From positions 1 through 64,000 of the forward strand of contig NZ_NFIZ01000004.1 in the NCBI RefSeq assembly GCF_002159625.1: 64,000 bases of DNA, in the 5' to 3' direction. Below the pieces are notes generated by a model. That model saw only the letters and a list, made by a program, of their open reading frames with translations. It did not search any database and was not told where the DNA came from. How positions within the stretch are numbered: position 1 is the first letter of the stretch; every line of letters begins with the position of its first letter. This stretch comes from Olsenella sp. An285 (lineage in GTDB: Bacteria; Actinomycetota; Coriobacteriia; Coriobacteriales; Atopobiaceae). Shown one piece after another: positions 27,130 to 35,769 of this stretch. The translations under genes were made by a program, and so were the position numbers.

Positions 27130-27954
27130 ATGGGCGAGATGGCCGTTGAGGCGCGCGGGGTCTGCCACGCGTACGTGCCCGGCAGGCAGGACCTGCGCGA
27201 CGTCTCGCTCGATGTCGCCCCCGGCGAGCTCGTGGCAATAGTGGGCGAGAACGGCTCCGGAAAGACCACGCTCGCCCGTCACATCAACGCGCTCATCCCC
27301 CTGCAGGAGGGTGAGATCAGGGTGTTTGGCCTCGACGTCTCCGACCCCGCGCTCGTGTGGGAGGTGCGCCGTACCTGCGGCATGGTGTTCCAGAACCCGG
27401 AGAACCAGTTCGTCTCCTCGGTGGTGGGAGAGGACGTGGCCTTTGGCCCCCTCAACTTCGGCGCGGCCGAGAAGGACGCGCGCGCCGCGGCCGCGGCCGC
27501 CCTCGCCGCCGTGGGCCTTCCTGGCTTCGAGCGGCGCGATGTCCACGGGCTCTCCGGCGGGCAGCAGCAGCGCGTGGCGCTCGCGGGCGTGCTCGCCTCG
27601 GGCCCGCGCGTCATCGTCCTGGACGAGGCCACCTCGATGATCGACCCGCGCGGCAGAGACGAGCTCATGGCGGCCGTCTCCCGCGTCCGCCGCGAGCGCG
27701 GGACCACCGTCGTCTGGGTCACGCACGACATGGAGCTCGCCGCCCGGGCGGACCGCGTGGTGGTCATGCGCGCGGGCGAGGTAGCGGCGGCGGGCGCCCC
27801 GGAAGACGTGCTCGCGGACGAGGCGCTGCTGGAGGGCGCGGGCCTGGAGCCCCCGCTCGTGGTGCGCGCCTGGCACGAGCTCGAGCGCGCCGGGGCGGTC
27901 CGCGGGCCCGCGCCCGTCACGGTGGAGGGGCTGGTGAGCGCGCTGTGCGGCTGA
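27130..27954 (+). CDS. ecfA1: ECF transporter ATPase A1
   Basis: ATP-binding subunit of an energy-coupling-factor vitamin or micronutrient importer, 274 residues. Walker A is GENGSGKTTLARH, the Q-loop region is MVFQNPENQFVSSVVGEDVAFG (typical of EcfA), the signature is LSGGQQQRVALAG, Walker B is VIVLDEATSMIDPRG, and the H-loop is WVTHDMEL. ATG 27130 follows GAGGGGGCGAG. It leads a tight operon A1-A2-T-S. The final codons overlap the start of A2 by ten bases. Confidence 0.93.
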   Translation: MGEMAVEARGVCHAYVPGRQDLRDVSLDVAPGELVAIVGENGSGKTTLARHINALIPLQEGEIRVFGLDVSDPALVWEVRRTCGMVFQNPENQFVSSVVGEDVAFGPLNFGAAEKDARAAAAAALAAVGLPGFERRDVHGLSGGQQQRVALAGVLASGPRVIVLDEATSMIDPRGRDELMAAVSRVRRERGTTVVWVTHDMELAARADRVVVMRAGEVAAAGAPEDVLADEALLEGAGLEPPLVVRAWHELERAGAVRGPAPVTVEGLVSALCG

Positions 27955-28790
27955 CGCTCGAGGGCATACGCCTCACCTACGAGGGGCCGGCGGGGGAGCG
28001 CGTGGCGGCGCTCGACGACGTCTCGCTCGAGGTGTCCGGCGGGGTGACGGGCCTCATGGGCCAGACGGGCTCGGGCAAGACCACGCTCCTCGAGGTCATG
28101 GCCGGCGTGACCCGCCCGGACGCGGGCCGCATGCTCGTTGACGGGGCGGAAGCCTCCCACGGGGCCGGCGCCCGCGCGATCGCCTCCTCGGTGGGGCTCG
28201 TCTTCCAGATTCCCGAGCGGCAGTTCTTCGAGCCCACGGTGGCAGACGAGCTCGCGTTTGGCCTGCTCGCCCGCGGCGCCTCGGGAAAGGAGGCCCGCGA
28301 GCGGTCGGCGCACGCACTCTCCCTCATGGGCCTCTCCCTGGACGAGCTGGGCAGGCGCTCTCCCTTCGCCCTCTCGGGCGGGCAGCAGCGTCGCGTGGCC
28401 GTTGCGTCGGTCCTCGCCACGCGGCCGGGACTCCTCCTTCTGGACGAGCCCACCGCGGGGCTCGACCCGCGCGCCCGCGACGCGTGCCTCGCCGCCGTGG
28501 CGGCCGCGGCGCGGGAGGGCGCCACGGTGGTGATGGCGAGCCACGACGCCAACGCCCTCGCCTCCGTGGCGGACCGCGTGGTGTGCCTCGACGCCGGGCG
28601 CGTGACGCTCGACGGGCCCGCGCGGGAGCTCCTCGGCAACGCCGCCCTCATGCGCGACCACGGCCTCGAGGCGGCGTGCGCCGCACGCGCCGCCGCGGCG
28701 CTCAGGCGCTCCGGCGTTGCCGTGGAGGGGAACCCGCTCACGGCGGAGGAGCTCGCCCGGGCCGTCCTTCGGGGGAGGGGGCTCGCATGA
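27945..28790 (+). CDS. ecfA2: ECF transporter ATPase A2
   Basis: The second ATPase of the ECF module, 281 residues. Walker A is GQTGSGKTTLLEV, the Q-loop region is LVFQIPERQFFEPTVADELAFG, the signature is LSGGQQRRVAVASV, and Walker B is LLLLDEPTAGLDPRA. The start is GTG 27945, inside the end of A1, giving an N-terminus RLTLEGIRLTYEGP. With A1 it forms the heterodimeric engine that drives EcfT. It ends overlapping EcfT by four bases (ATGA). Confidence 0.93.
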   Translation: MRLTLEGIRLTYEGPAGERVAALDDVSLEVSGGVTGLMGQTGSGKTTLLEVMAGVTRPDAGRMLVDGAEASHGAGARAIASSVGLVFQIPERQFFEPTVADELAFGLLARGASGKEARERSAHALSLMGLSLDELGRRSPFALSGGQQRRVAVASVLATRPGLLLLDEPTAGLDPRARDACLAAVAAAAREGATVVMASHDANALASVADRVVCLDAGRVTLDGPARELLGNAALMRDHGLEAACAARAAAALRRSGVAVEGNPLTAEELARAVLRGRGLA

Positions 28791-29518
28791 GGGGGGTCTC
28801 CGGATACGTCTGGGCGGACTCGCCCCTGCACCGCATGGGCGCCGGTGCCAAGCTCGCAGGTCTTGTCGCCTGCGTGGCGCTCGTGGTGCTGGCCTCCTCG
28901 CCCCTGGAGCTCCTCCTGGTCTGCGCGCTCGTGGCCGCGCTCGTGGCGCTCTCGCGCGTGGGATGGCGCTCGGCCGCGCGCTCCGCGTGGGGCCTCAGGT
29001 GGTTCCTCCTTGCGGTGCTCGTCATGAACGCGTTCTTCTTCGGCGCAGAGGACCCCGTCATCTCGGTTGGTCCCGCGCACCTCACGGTTGCCGGCGCCGC
29101 CCAGGGCGTTCGCGTGGTGGTGCGCACGCTGCTCGTGGTGGTGCTGGGGACCCTCCTCACCGCGACCACGCGCCCGCAGGAGCTCATCGACGGCGTGCGC
29201 GCGCTGCTGCGGCCGCTCGCCCGCGTGGGATTTCCCGCGGAGGCCGCGGCGCTCGCCGTTGGAGTGACCGTGCAGTTTGTGCCCACGCTGCTCCGCGAGA
29301 GCCGCCAGCTCATGAGGGCGCAGACAATACGTTGCGGAACCGTCGTCTCTCATGCTATTATGCGACGCGCCGTCAGTTATATGCGGCTGCTCGTTCCTAT
29401 ATTCGTGTCCGCGATCCGTCGCGCCGACGAGCTCTCCGTCGCGATGGAGGCGCGCGGGTACCGTCTGCCCCCGTCCCGGCGCGCCGCCGACGGGGGAGAA
29501 AGGGAGATGCACGCATGA
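28787..29518 (+). CDS. ecfT: ECF transporter transmembrane subunit T
   Basis: Integral membrane coupling protein of the ECF module, 243 residues, with hydrophobic helices over most of residues 20-130. It carries the C-terminal coupling motif (ELSVAMEARGYR) that engages the ATPases; the ARG signature is diagnostic of EcfT. ATG 28787 overlaps the A2 stop and the end overlaps the S component. The stretch 29325-29410 (residues about 180-208) is noticeably less GC-rich than the rest and encodes a less typical segment, IRCGTVVSHAIMRRAVSY. Confidence 0.92.
   Translation: MRGVSGYVWADSPLHRMGAGAKLAGLVACVALVVLASSPLELLLVCALVAALVALSRVGWRSAARSAWGLRWFLLAVLVMNAFFFGAEDPVISVGPAHLTVAGAAQGVRVVVRTLLVVVLGTLLTATTRPQELIDGVRALLRPLARVGFPAEAAALAVGVTVQFVPTLLRESRQLMRAQTIRCGTVVSHAIMRRAVSYMRLLVPIFVSAIRRADELSVAMEARGYRLPPSRRAADGGEREMHA
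29332..29361 (+). promoter_or_regulatory. Possible internal promoter inside ecfT
   Basis: TTGCGG (29332-29337) and TATTAT (29356-29361) are 18 bases apart inside the AT-richer patch of ecfT, about 150 bases before the S-component start. It could give separate expression of the S component. Only sequence resemblance supports this. Confidence 0.35.
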
Positions 29519-30057
29519 GTCAGGTCAAGAGAATCGTCATCGCCGCGGTGTGCGCCGCGCTCTGCATCGTGCTGCCGATGGCGTTCCACTCCATCCCCAA
29601 CGCGGGCGCCACGTGGCTGCCCATGCACATCCCGGTGATGATTTCCGGGCTCGTGGCCGGGCCCGTGGCGGGTGCCGTGACGGGTCTTCTGGGTCCCGTG
29701 CTCTCCGGCCTCCTCACCGGCATGCCGGCCGCCCCGATGCTGCCGCCCATGACCTGCGAGCTCTTCACCTACGGCCTGGTCTCGGGCCTGCTCTCCAGGT
29801 TCGTGCGCACGGGCAGCGTCACCCGCGACCTCTACGTCGCGCTCATCGGCGCCATGCTCGCCGGCCGCGTGGTGAACGGCGTCCTGCGCGCGCTGATCTT
29901 CTCGCCGGGCGCCTACTCGCTCGAGGCGTGGGTCGCCGCGTCCTTTGTCACGAGCCTCGTGGGCATCGTGCTGCAGCTTGCCGTGGTCGTGCCCATCGTG
30001 GTGTCGCTCGAGCGCGCCGGACTCGTTCCGCCCCGCTACCCCGAGAAGGACGCGTAG
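29515..30057 (+). CDS. ECF transporter substrate-specific (S) component
   Basis: A 180-residue membrane protein with five to six hydrophobic segments and many small residues, as in S components that bind the vitamin or micronutrient. It begins SQVKRIVIAAVCAALCIVLP and contains HIPVMISGLVAGPVAGAVTG and GLLTGMPAAPMLPPMTCEL. The overlap with ecfT and the complete A1-A2-T-S set point to a dedicated transporter. The substrate cannot be read. No riboswitch was recognised upstream, and the neighbouring molybdenum hydroxylase is divergently transcribed. The C-terminus ends PEKDA, another in-frame GAGAAGGAC site. Confidence 0.88.
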   Translation: MSQVKRIVIAAVCAALCIVLPMAFHSIPNAGATWLPMHIPVMISGLVAGPVAGAVTGLLGPVLSGLLTGMPAAPMLPPMTCELFTYGLVSGLLSRFVRTGSVTRDLYVALIGAMLAGRVVNGVLRALIFSPGAYSLEAWVAASFVTSLVGIVLQLAVVVPIVVSLERAGLVPPRYPEKDA

Positions 30058-30102
30058 GCGCGAAAGCGCGCCAAGCCTGTGCGTCGAACCTCTCGCTTTG
30101 AG

Positions 30103-30176
30103 GCGGGAGTGCGACCCAGGGGGCACCTGATGCCCGCACATGACAACAGGTTCCGTGAGAGACCCCGCACTCCCGC
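30103..30176. repeat. Inverted repeat after the S component (element D)
   Basis: GCGGGAGTGCG (30103-30113) and its complement (30166-30176) are perfect 11-bp arms. Interleaved with them are the direct repeat ATGCCCGCAC (near 30130 and 30193) and an inverted TGACAA/TTGTCA pair. It lies within the 226-bp spacer between convergent genes. Confidence 0.6.
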
Positions 30177-30205
30177 GCCGTGACTTGTCAGAATGCCCGC
30201 ACCTG

Positions 30206-30240
30206 GCGGCCGCACATATGAGTGCGGCCGCTTTCTCTTC
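30206..30240 (+). terminator. Terminator of the ECF operon
   Basis: GCGGCCGCAC and GTGCGGCCGC form a perfect 10-bp stem with an ATATGA loop, followed by TTTCTCTT. It lies between the convergent S-component and dipeptidase genes. Confidence 0.85.
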
Positions 30241-30283
30241 AAATGCCGAGAAGTGCCATCAGCCGAGGGTGCCGAACGCCGCC

Positions 30284-31306
30284 CTACCCGCGCGCGTAGC
30301 GCTCGAAGAACGAGAGCGCGTTCTCCGCGCAGAGCTTCCTCGTCACGGTCCCGCCAAAGCGCGCCACGAGAAGGTCCTGGAAGGCGGGGAGGGTCTGCGC
30401 GCCGTCGAGGAAGGCGGGGACGTCCGTGCCGTCGAAGTCCGAGCCCAGCGCCACGACGTCCTCGCCGCCGAGGTCGAGCCAGTGCTCGACGTGCGCGGCC
30501 ACCTCGTCGAAGGCGATGCTGCGCCCGCGCTCGCCCTCGGCGCCCTCCACGAGGAAGCCGCAGCAGTAGTTGAGGCCCACGATGCCGCCGCGGTCGCGAA
30601 TCTCGCGGAACTGGTCGTCCGTGAGGTTCCTGCGGTGGGCGCACACGGCGCGCGAGTTGGAGTGGCTCGCCACGAAGGGGCGTCGAGCTCGGGCCGCAAC
30701 GTCGGCGAAGCCCTCGTCGTTGAGGTGGGAGACGTCGAGCACGACGCCCGCGCGCTCCATCTGGGCGAGGACGTCCGCGCCAAGGCTCGAGAGGCCCGCG
30801 TGGGAGTCGTGGCCGCTCGCGAGGGGGCCCGCCGCGTTCCAGGTGAGCGATGCCATGAGGAGGCCGCGCTCCGCGAGGCGCTCCACGAGGCCGGGGTCGG
30901 CGGCAAAGAGCCGCGCGTTCTCGATGGTCCTCACCGCCACGAAGCGGCCGGCGTCGAGGGCGGGCCTGATGTCCGCCGCGCCCCGGGCAAGGGTCACCGA
31001 GCCCGCGTTCTTCTCGGCCTCCCGCTCGACGCAGGAGAAGACGTGGTCACAGAAGGCGACCGCCTGCTCGGGCGAGAGCTCGTCAAGGATGAAGCACGCC
31101 ATGCACTGGGCCCACGGGGTGTCGCCCACGCGCTCGAGCGAGACGTGGCAGTGGTTGCGGGCGAGCTCGGCGCAGCCCGCGGGGTCGGCCTCGTCCTCCG
31201 GGCCATAGAACTCGAGGCCCGTCGCGGCGCGCAGCTCGGCGGGAAGCGAGCGCCACGCCAGGCGGTCGGCGGTGTCGCAGTGCAGGTCGAAGACGGGAAG
31301 TGCCAT
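30284..31306 (-). CDS. Membrane dipeptidase (peptidase M19)
   Basis: Zinc dipeptidase of the renal-dipeptidase family, 340 residues. Metal ligands are in FDLHCDT at the start and SHSNSRAVCAHRRNLTDDQ; DVSHLNDEGF and GSDFDGTDVPAF are further family motifs. The start is ATG 31306 with AAGGGGC upstream; the frame is open further, but that part overlaps the MFS gene. No signal peptide, so it is probably cytoplasmic. It would hydrolyse dipeptides, including some with D-residues. It is read in the same direction as the MFS gene, 60 bases downstream of it. Confidence 0.92.
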   Translation of the reverse strand: MALPVFDLHCDTADRLAWRSLPAELRAATGLEFYGPEDEADPAGCAELARNHCHVSLERVGDTPWAQCMACFILDELSPEQAVAFCDHVFSCVEREAEKNAGSVTLARGAADIRPALDAGRFVAVRTIENARLFAADPGLVERLAERGLLMASLTWNAAGPLASGHDSHAGLSSLGADVLAQMERAGVVLDVSHLNDEGFADVAARARRPFVASHSNSRAVCAHRRNLTDDQFREIRDRGGIVGLNYCCGFLVEGAEGERGRSIAFDEVAAHVEHWLDLGGEDVVALGSDFDGTDVPAFLDGAQTLPAFQDLLVARFGGTVTRKLCAENALSFFERYARG

Positions 31307-31365
31307 GGGTGCCCCTTTCTTGGTCTGACGCGGGGCACAGTCTAGCACGCTCGCGGCCGCACGGG

Positions 31366-32568
31366 TCAGGCCGCGGCCCTCTCCAGCATGGCTCCGAGCC
31401 GCGCCACGCAGAACGCCGCGCCCGCAGCGGCGACGATGCCTCCGACCACACCCACGAGCCCGATGCCGGGACCGTCGCAGACGAGGCCGCCCACGACCGA
31501 CCCCAGGCCTATGCCCACGTTGAAGAGGCCCGAGAAGATGGACATGGCCACGGCCGACGCGCCCTCGGGGGTCACGCGGATGATCTCTGCCTGGGCGGCC
31601 ACGTTGTAGGCGGTGGCGCTGACGCCCCAGAGGGCGCAGACGACAAAGGGGCCGGCGGCGAGCCCGGCGAGGGGCGCGAGGGCGAGAAGCGCCGCGGTGA
31701 TGCCCACCATGGTGGCAGAGAGGAACGCGCGTCGGTGCGCGTCGAAGAGGCGGGCGAAGAGCCAGCTGCCCGCGAGCCCCGCCACGCCAAAGACCGTGAG
31801 CGCCACGGTGACGAGCTCGCTTGGGACGTGGGCGACCTGCTGCAGGAAGGGCTCGATGTAGCTGTAGGCGGTGTAGTAGCCGCACGAGAAGAGGATGGTG
31901 GCCAGATAGATGCCCAGAAGCGGGCGGTTGCTCCCGAGCTCGGGGAGGCGGGCGAGCGTGAAGGGCTCTCCCTTGGGGAGGCGCGGGAAGAGGGCGAGAA
32001 GCCCGACGAGCGCCACGAGGCCCATGGCGCAGACGCAGGCGAACGTCATGCGCCAGCCAAGCGCGAGGCCGAGGGCGCGCCCGAGGGGGAGGCCAAAGAT
32101 CATGGCCACGGAGGTGCCCGTGACGATCATGGACATGGCGAGGGAGGCGTGCTCCGGGGCGACGAGGCGCACGGCGAAGGGGGAGGCAACGGACCAGAAG
32201 ACCGCGTGCGAGGCGGCGACCACAAGGCGCGCGAGCACGAGCAGCTCGAAGGTGGGGGCAACGGCGGAGGCGACCTGACCTGCGCAGAAGAGGGCGAGCA
32301 CCGTGGTGATGAGCCCCTTGGGCGGAATGCGGCTCGCCGCGATCATGAGCGGCAGGGAAAGGGCCGCGACCGCCCAGGCATAGACGGAGATCATCAGCCC
32401 CGCGCCGGACTCGGAGAGGCCGAAGGCCCCCGCGATGTCCGTGAGGAGCCCAATGGGCACGAACTCCGACGTGTTGAGGAGAAACGCGGAGAGCGTGAGC
32501 GCCAGGAGTGGCAGGAGCTCGCGCGCGGGCATCGCTGCCCGGTGCGGGGCGGGGGTGGGGGAGGTCAC
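31366..32568 (-). CDS. MFS exporter (sugar/drug efflux, DHA1-like)
   Basis: A major facilitator superfamily transporter of 400 residues with 12 hydrophobic segments. The first helix sequence TLSAFLLNTSEFVPIGLL and the motif ASPFAVRLVAPEH fit the SotB/AraJ-like efflux subgroup. GTG 32568 is preceded by GAGAGGAAGCACC; an internal ATG 15 codons later is an alternative. A TATAGT -10 box lies at 32602-32607 on the minus strand. The gene probably reads on into the dipeptidase. Substrate unknown. Confidence 0.88.
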   Translation of the reverse strand: MTSPTPAPHRAAMPARELLPLLALTLSAFLLNTSEFVPIGLLTDIAGAFGLSESGAGLMISVYAWAVAALSLPLMIAASRIPPKGLITTVLALFCAGQVASAVAPTFELLVLARLVVAASHAVFWSVASPFAVRLVAPEHASLAMSMIVTGTSVAMIFGLPLGRALGLALGWRMTFACVCAMGLVALVGLLALFPRLPKGEPFTLARLPELGSNRPLLGIYLATILFSCGYYTAYSYIEPFLQQVAHVPSELVTVALTVFGVAGLAGSWLFARLFDAHRRAFLSATMVGITAALLALAPLAGLAAGPFVVCALWGVSATAYNVAAQAEIIRVTPEGASAVAMSIFSGLFNVGIGLGSVVGGLVCDGPGIGLVGVVGGIVAAAGAAFCVARLGAMLERAAA

Positions 32569-32721
32569 GGTGCTTCCTCTCTGGCAGGTCGGGTCGCGCA
32601 GACTATAGCGCAAAGACACTGAGGTCTGATAGTCCTATTGGGGTATATCGCATGCGAATCAGCATGTATTTCGCCGAAAGACGCAAAGTTGATGCACAAA
32701 AGGGGACGTGCCGGTTGCATG

Positions 32722-32777
32722 TTTGGGGACGTGCCTGAAACGTGCAGAATGTTGCACGTTTCAGGCACGTCCCCAAA
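32722..32777. repeat. Perfect inverted repeat GGGGACGTGCC family (element E)
   Basis: Perfect 25-bp arms (32722-32746 and 32753-32777) around a 6-base loop; the arm core is GGGACGTGCCTGAAACGTGC. A partial GGGGACGTGCCGG copy precedes it at 32703. The same core recurs in elements H and J. Next to it, at 32815-32841, a CAGTCG/CGACTG stem holds the inverted GAGAAGAAC motif (32824-32832) in its loop. Both lie in the 273-bp gap downstream of the small membrane gene. Confidence 0.85.
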
Positions 32778-32841
32778 TGTGCAAATCGGGCGCCGTCCCG
32801 TGGGGGCGACGCCCGAGGCAGTCGTTCTTCTCGACTGATGC

Positions 32842-33273
32842 CTAGCGCTCGGCCTGCTCCTTGATCTTGCCGGAGAGCACGAAGCACGCGATGGCGAAGA
32901 CGAGCGAGACGACGTACAGGACGGTGTCGGTGCTCACGCCGTCGAGCGCCACGCCGAGCAGCATGCCAATCACGGCGAAGATCACGGCGACGAGGCTCAT
33001 GACGCGGAAGGGGCCGATCTTGCGCGGCGTGTTCGCGCCGCGGATGCCCGCGAAGGCGTAGATGAGGTAGAAGATGCCGGACACGATGCCCCAGATGCCG
33101 AAGATGATCGACCACGCCTGGAGGTTGAAGTCGATTCCGCCGACCGCCACGGTGTCGGCGGGGTCGAGCAGGGACATCCCGGCGAGCATGATGCCGCCGA
33201 AGACGAGAAACGCGATGGCGTCGAGGACGTACAGGAAGCAGATGATCTTGAGGAGCTTGCGCTCTTTTGACAT
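32842..33273 (-). CDS. Four-helix membrane protein, unknown
   Basis: A 143-residue protein with four clear hydrophobic segments (for example ICFLYVLDAIAFLVFGGIML and TVLYVVSLVFAIACFVLSGK) and short charged ends. No recognised family motif. ATG 33273 follows AAGGAGGAACCC. It is divergent from ddl, with about 135 bases between. An uncharacterised membrane protein; a role in envelope functions could be suggested only from the ddl neighbour. Confidence 0.7.
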   Translation of the reverse strand: MSKERKLLKIICFLYVLDAIAFLVFGGIMLAGMSLLDPADTVAVGGIDFNLQAWSIIFGIWGIVSGIFYLIYAFAGIRGANTPRKIGPFRVMSLVAVIFAVIGMLLGVALDGVSTDTVLYVVSLVFAIACFVLSGKIKEQAER

Positions 33274-33368
33274 GGGTTCCTCCTTGGCGAGGACGGGCGC
33301 GGGACCCCGCGCTCCGCAGGGTTTCAACTGACGGAATAACTATACAGCGAAGCCCGGCGCGGGCCCCC

Positions 33369-33374
33369 TATAAT
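33369..33374 (+). promoter_or_regulatory. -10 box of ddl
   Basis: A consensus TATAAT lies 35 bases before the ddl ATG. No good -35 hexamer is present at the usual distance. Confidence 0.5.
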
Positions 33375-33408
33375 GAGCTGTTGCGCAAATTACGACGAGA
33401 GGCACGGC

Positions 33409-34455
33409 ATGACCAGGGTCGCACTTCTGTTTGGCGGCGTCTCGACCGAGCACGACATCTCCTGCAAGTCCGCGGACAACGTGATCAAGGCCCTGGGCGG
33501 TCGCTTTGACCTCGTTCTCGTGGGCATCACGCGGGAGGGGCGGTGGCTTCGCTACTCCGGTGACCCGTCCGAGGTGACGGGCGACTGGGAGGGCCACGAC
33601 TGCGCGCCCGTTGCCGTGGTGCCCGGCGGAGGGCTCGCGGAGCTCTCCTCGGACGGCACGGTGCGTCCACTTTCCGTTGACGTCGCGCTGCCCGTCCTCC
33701 ACGGACAGGGCGGCGAGGACGGCACGGTGCAGGGGACGCTCGAGGTCGCCGGCGTGCCCTACGTGGGCTGCGGCGTCATGGCCAGCGCAATTTGCATGGA
33801 CAAGGACGCGTCGCACCGCCTTGCGGCGTCAGCCGGGGTGAGGTCCCCGCGCTGCGAGGTGCTCTGGCGCGGATGCTCCGCCGATGAGCGTGCCGCCGCG
33901 GCAGAGGCCTGCGGAGGCTTTCCCGTGTTCGTCAAGCCCGCGCGCGGGGGCTCCTCCATCGGCGTCTCCCGAGCGGCGGACCAGGAGGCCTACGACGCCG
34001 CCGTCGACGCCGCCTTCGAGCTCGACGAGAAGGTCGCGGTGGAGGAGGCCATCACCGGCGTGGAGGTGGGCTGCGCCATCGTGGGCGACGCCGTGCGCGG
34101 GACCTGGATGGGCGAGCCCGACGAGATCGTGGTGTCCGGCGACGGCTTCTTCAGGATCCACCTGGAGAAGGACCCAGGCGCCAACACGGAGCTGCGCTGC
34201 CCCGCCGCCCTGCCCGATGACGTGATGGGGCGCGTGCGCGCCGCCGGCACGGCGGTCTACGAGGCGCTGGGCTGCGAGGGCCTCGCCCGCGTGGACCTCT
34301 TCGTCACGCCCGAGGGGGAGGTCGTCTTCAACGAGGTCAACTCCATGCCCGGGCTCACGTACTACTCGCGCTTCCCGCAGATGATGCGCGTCGCCGGCCA
34401 CGAGCTCGGGGACGTGCTCGCGGGGCTGATCGAGGATCGTCTGGGGCGCGCCTAG
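33409..34455 (+). CDS. ddl: D-alanine--D-alanine ligase
   Basis: ATP-grasp ligase that makes D-Ala-D-Ala for peptidoglycan, 348 residues. Motifs include VALLFGGVSTEHDISCKSA at the start, LPVLHGQGGEDGTVQG, the ATP-binding FPVFVKPARGGSSIGVS and the C-terminal FNEVNSMPGLTYYSRFP. The start is ATG 33409 with AGAGG upstream; the frame continues upstream without a better start. Enzyme specificity (Ala versus Lac or Ser) cannot be settled by eye. It reads toward the GH3 lipoprotein gene 35 bases later, so the two may form a cell-wall operon. Confidence 0.95.
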   Translation: MTRVALLFGGVSTEHDISCKSADNVIKALGGRFDLVLVGITREGRWLRYSGDPSEVTGDWEGHDCAPVAVVPGGGLAELSSDGTVRPLSVDVALPVLHGQGGEDGTVQGTLEVAGVPYVGCGVMASAICMDKDASHRLAASAGVRSPRCEVLWRGCSADERAAAAEACGGFPVFVKPARGGSSIGVSRAADQEAYDAAVDAAFELDEKVAVEEAITGVEVGCAIVGDAVRGTWMGEPDEIVVSGDGFFRIHLEKDPGANTELRCPAALPDDVMGRVRAAGTAVYEALGCEGLARVDLFVTPEGEVVFNEVNSMPGLTYYSRFPQMMRVAGHELGDVLAGLIEDRLGRA

Positions 34456-34490
34456 CAGCGCTCCCTCACCATTACGCTAAGGAGAAGAAC

Positions 34491-35735
34491 ATGCAGAGAA
34501 CCCCCAACATCACCCGTCGCGGCGCCGTTGCCTCCGCCGGCGCATGCCTCGCCCTTGCCCTGGGCGCGTGCTCGAGCCCCGATGCCGCCCAGGACCAGAC
34601 CGACGAGAGGGGGGAGACGGGCACTGTGAGCGACCGCGCGCCGGAGGGGGACGAGCCCCAGGCGAGCGAGGAGCCCGAGGAGGCCGTCTCCGAGGTCGAC
34701 AGGATCGTCTCCGGAATGACGCTCGAGCAGAAGGTCGCCCAGCTCTTCGTCGTGCGGCCGGAGGCCATCACGGGCGTGGAGACCGCCGTCGCGGCGGGGG
34801 AGACCACCCGCCAGGCCCTTCTCGACATGCCGGTGGGCGGCATCGTCTACTTTGCCGCGAACCTCGTCGACTCCGATCAGACGCGCGAGATGCTGCGCAA
34901 CACCGCGGCCTACTCCGAGGAGGCGAGCGGCCTTCCCATCTTCCTCTGCGTGGACGAGGAGGGCGGCACGGTCTCGCGCGTGGGTGGGAGCTCCGGCTTT
35001 GGCGTGGACAACGTGGGCAACATGTGCGACGTGGGCGCCACCGGGGACACCGACTACGCTCGCGAGGTGGCCAAGCACATTGGCACCTATCTTCAGTACC
35101 TGGGCTTCAACGTCGACTTTGCCCCGGACGCGGACATCGCCAACAACCCCGAGAGCGACACGATGCGCCTGCGCTCCTTCGGCTCCACCGCCGACGTCGT
35201 GGCGCCGATGGTCGAGGCGCAGGTGGAGGGCTTTGCCGAGGCGGGCGTGCTCTGCTCCGCCAAGCACTTCCCCGGCATCGGCGGCGCGATGGGGGACTCG
35301 CACGACGGCCGCATCTACTCCGAGAAGACCCTCGACGAGATTCGCGCCGAGGAGCTCAGGCCCTTCCAGGCCGCCATCGAGGCGGACGTTCCCTTCATCA
35401 TGGTGGGCCACCTCTCCATGCCCACCATCACCGGTGACGGCGACCCCGCGACGATCTCCAGCGAGATCATCACCGACCTCCTTCGAAACGAGCTCGGCTA
35501 CCAGGGCATCATCATCACCGACTCCATGGCCATGGGTGCCGCGCTCGAGTCGCTGACCCTGGACCGCCTTGGCGTGGCGCCGCTTCTCGCCGGTGCCGAC
35601 ATGGTGCTCATGCCCGAGGACCTCCAGGCTGCGTACCAGGGTGTCCTCGACGCCGTGGCAGCCGGCGAGCTCACCGAGGAGCGGATCGACGACTCCGTGC
35701 GCCGTGTCGTGAGGACCAAGCTCGAGCGTCTGTGA
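34491..35735 (+). CDS. Glycoside hydrolase family 3 lipoprotein (beta-N-acetylhexosaminidase type)
   Basis: A 414-residue exported GH3 enzyme. The N-terminus has TRRGAVASAG followed by a hydrophobic run and the lipobox LALGACSS; paired arginines make Tat export possible. An acidic linker (residues about 30-65) precedes the barrel. NagZ/GH3 markers are CVDEEGGTVSR, AKHFPGIGGAMGDSHDGR with the catalytic His, and the nucleophile Asp in IITDSMAMGA. Probable role: cell-wall turnover outside the membrane, which fits the adjacent ddl. The start follows AAGGAGAAGAAC, where the ribosome site merges with a GAGAAGAAC motif. Confidence 0.92.
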   Translation: MQRTPNITRRGAVASAGACLALALGACSSPDAAQDQTDERGETGTVSDRAPEGDEPQASEEPEEAVSEVDRIVSGMTLEQKVAQLFVVRPEAITGVETAVAAGETTRQALLDMPVGGIVYFAANLVDSDQTREMLRNTAAYSEEASGLPIFLCVDEEGGTVSRVGGSSGFGVDNVGNMCDVGATGDTDYAREVAKHIGTYLQYLGFNVDFAPDADIANNPESDTMRLRSFGSTADVVAPMVEAQVEGFAEAGVLCSAKHFPGIGGAMGDSHDGRIYSEKTLDEIRAEELRPFQAAIEADVPFIMVGHLSMPTITGDGDPATISSEIITDLLRNELGYQGIIITDSMAMGAALESLTLDRLGVAPLLAGADMVLMPEDLQAAYQGVLDAVAAGELTEERIDDSVRRVVRTKLERL

Positions 35736-35769
35736 CGGGGTTACGGGCCTGCCGGTTGGGGAGAAGAAC

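Noticed and set aside
33796-33804. Whether any Glu/Lys/Asp codon triplet would be as frequent as GAGAAGGAC
   Set aside because: The reordered triplet GACAAGGAC was noticed only around this position, so simple abundance of these codons does not account for the motif count; a proper computed control is still required.
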